Positions 49,368-49,464 of a stretch of 49,464 nucleotides of DNA are shown here, piece by piece. The notes beneath the pieces are model-generated. The model was not told the DNA's origin, made no database searches, and saw only the letters and a list, made by a program, of their open reading frames with translations. The DNA is from Streptomyces sp. Ru73. GTDB lineage: Bacteria > Actinomycetota > Actinomycetes > Streptomycetales > Streptomycetaceae. Every line of letters begins with the position of its first letter. Position 1 is the first letter of the stretch. Made by a program: the position numbers and the translations under genes. The stretch is taken from assembly GCF_002920575.1 (NCBI RefSeq), contig NZ_PQSQ01000061.1, forward strand, positions 1-49,464, written 5' to 3'.

Positions 49368-49464
49368 CCGGGGATCTCCTCGGTCAGTCCCCCGCCGCCT
49401 GTTGCACCAGGGGGATGATGCGCAGGCGGACCGGATTTTCCATGACAATCGCAGTCGAAGCCCG
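49368..49464. other. Upstream region of the osmoprotectant operon (window end)
   Basis: 97 nt before the first permease gene. It should contain the operon promoter, but I see no clear -10/-35 pair, and the region is cut by the window edge. Confidence 0.4.

Overview
The window comes from a very GC-rich actinobacterium, almost certainly a Streptomyces. Third codon positions are nearly all G or C, GTG and TTG starts are common, the tmRNA tag is of the Streptomyces type, and the order FHA protein / two kinases / prfB / ftsE-ftsX / S41 protease / smpB-ssrA, followed later by nitrate transporter / nnaR / sigU-rsuA / helD / malic enzyme / HU / murA / yqgE, is the arrangement I know from the S. coelicolor core chromosome. 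No insertion sequence, prophage, CRISPR array or plasmid function was seen.

Layout. 1-5 kb: the N-terminus of an FHA protein on the minus strand, divergent from two Ser/Thr kinases of the PkaA/PkaB type. 5-12 kb: release factor 2, an LAETG sortase-substrate surface protein rich in Gly/Asp repeats, a small zinc-ribbon membrane protein, ftsE-ftsX, an S41 protease, smpB and the tmRNA gene. 12-21 kb: secreted PHB-depolymerase-type esterase, epoxide-hydrolase-like enzyme, MFS exporter with divergent LysR regulator, then a NarK-type transporter and nnaR with a good GlnR box, and a CGNR zinc-finger protein. 20.6-30.2 kb: sigU-rsuA (ECF sigma and zinc anti-sigma), helD, a candidate structured RNA, a cold-shock protein, malic enzyme, HU, murA, yqgE and a DUF3039 protein. 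30-39 kb: an SSI-type protease inhibitor, then a three-gene operon resembling xanthine dehydrogenase, a small acidic protein and tRNA-Cys. 39-49.5 kb: alpha/beta hydrolase, MFS transporter, superfamily 2 helicase, IclR regulator, Lon-like S16 protease, and a four-gene osmoprotectant (OpuC/ProU type) ABC transporter on the minus strand.

The most unusual part is the xanthine-dehydrogenase-like operon (31523-38752). Its 2Fe-2S subunit, normally about 160-200 residues, is embedded in a 1,292-residue protein with a disordered N-terminal arm of about 830 residues and a Tyr/Gly-rich repetitive tail of about 290. The partner molybdenum subunit lacks several canonical active-site motifs, including the catalytic glutamate. 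The three genes are tightly coupled, with a 43-codon open frame bridging the first two by stop/start overlaps. The second candidate novelty is a compact RNA at about 24596-24693: a 15-bp closing stem, two nested hairpins (one with a GCGA tetraloop) and a promoter-like sequence just upstream. Several genes (S41 protease, S16 protease, DUF3039 protein, esterase, epoxide hydrolase, probably prfB) have a -10-like hexamer 6-8 nt before the start and little or no ribosome binding site, suggesting leaderless mRNAs. All functions are inferred from sequence reading alone; no searches were run.
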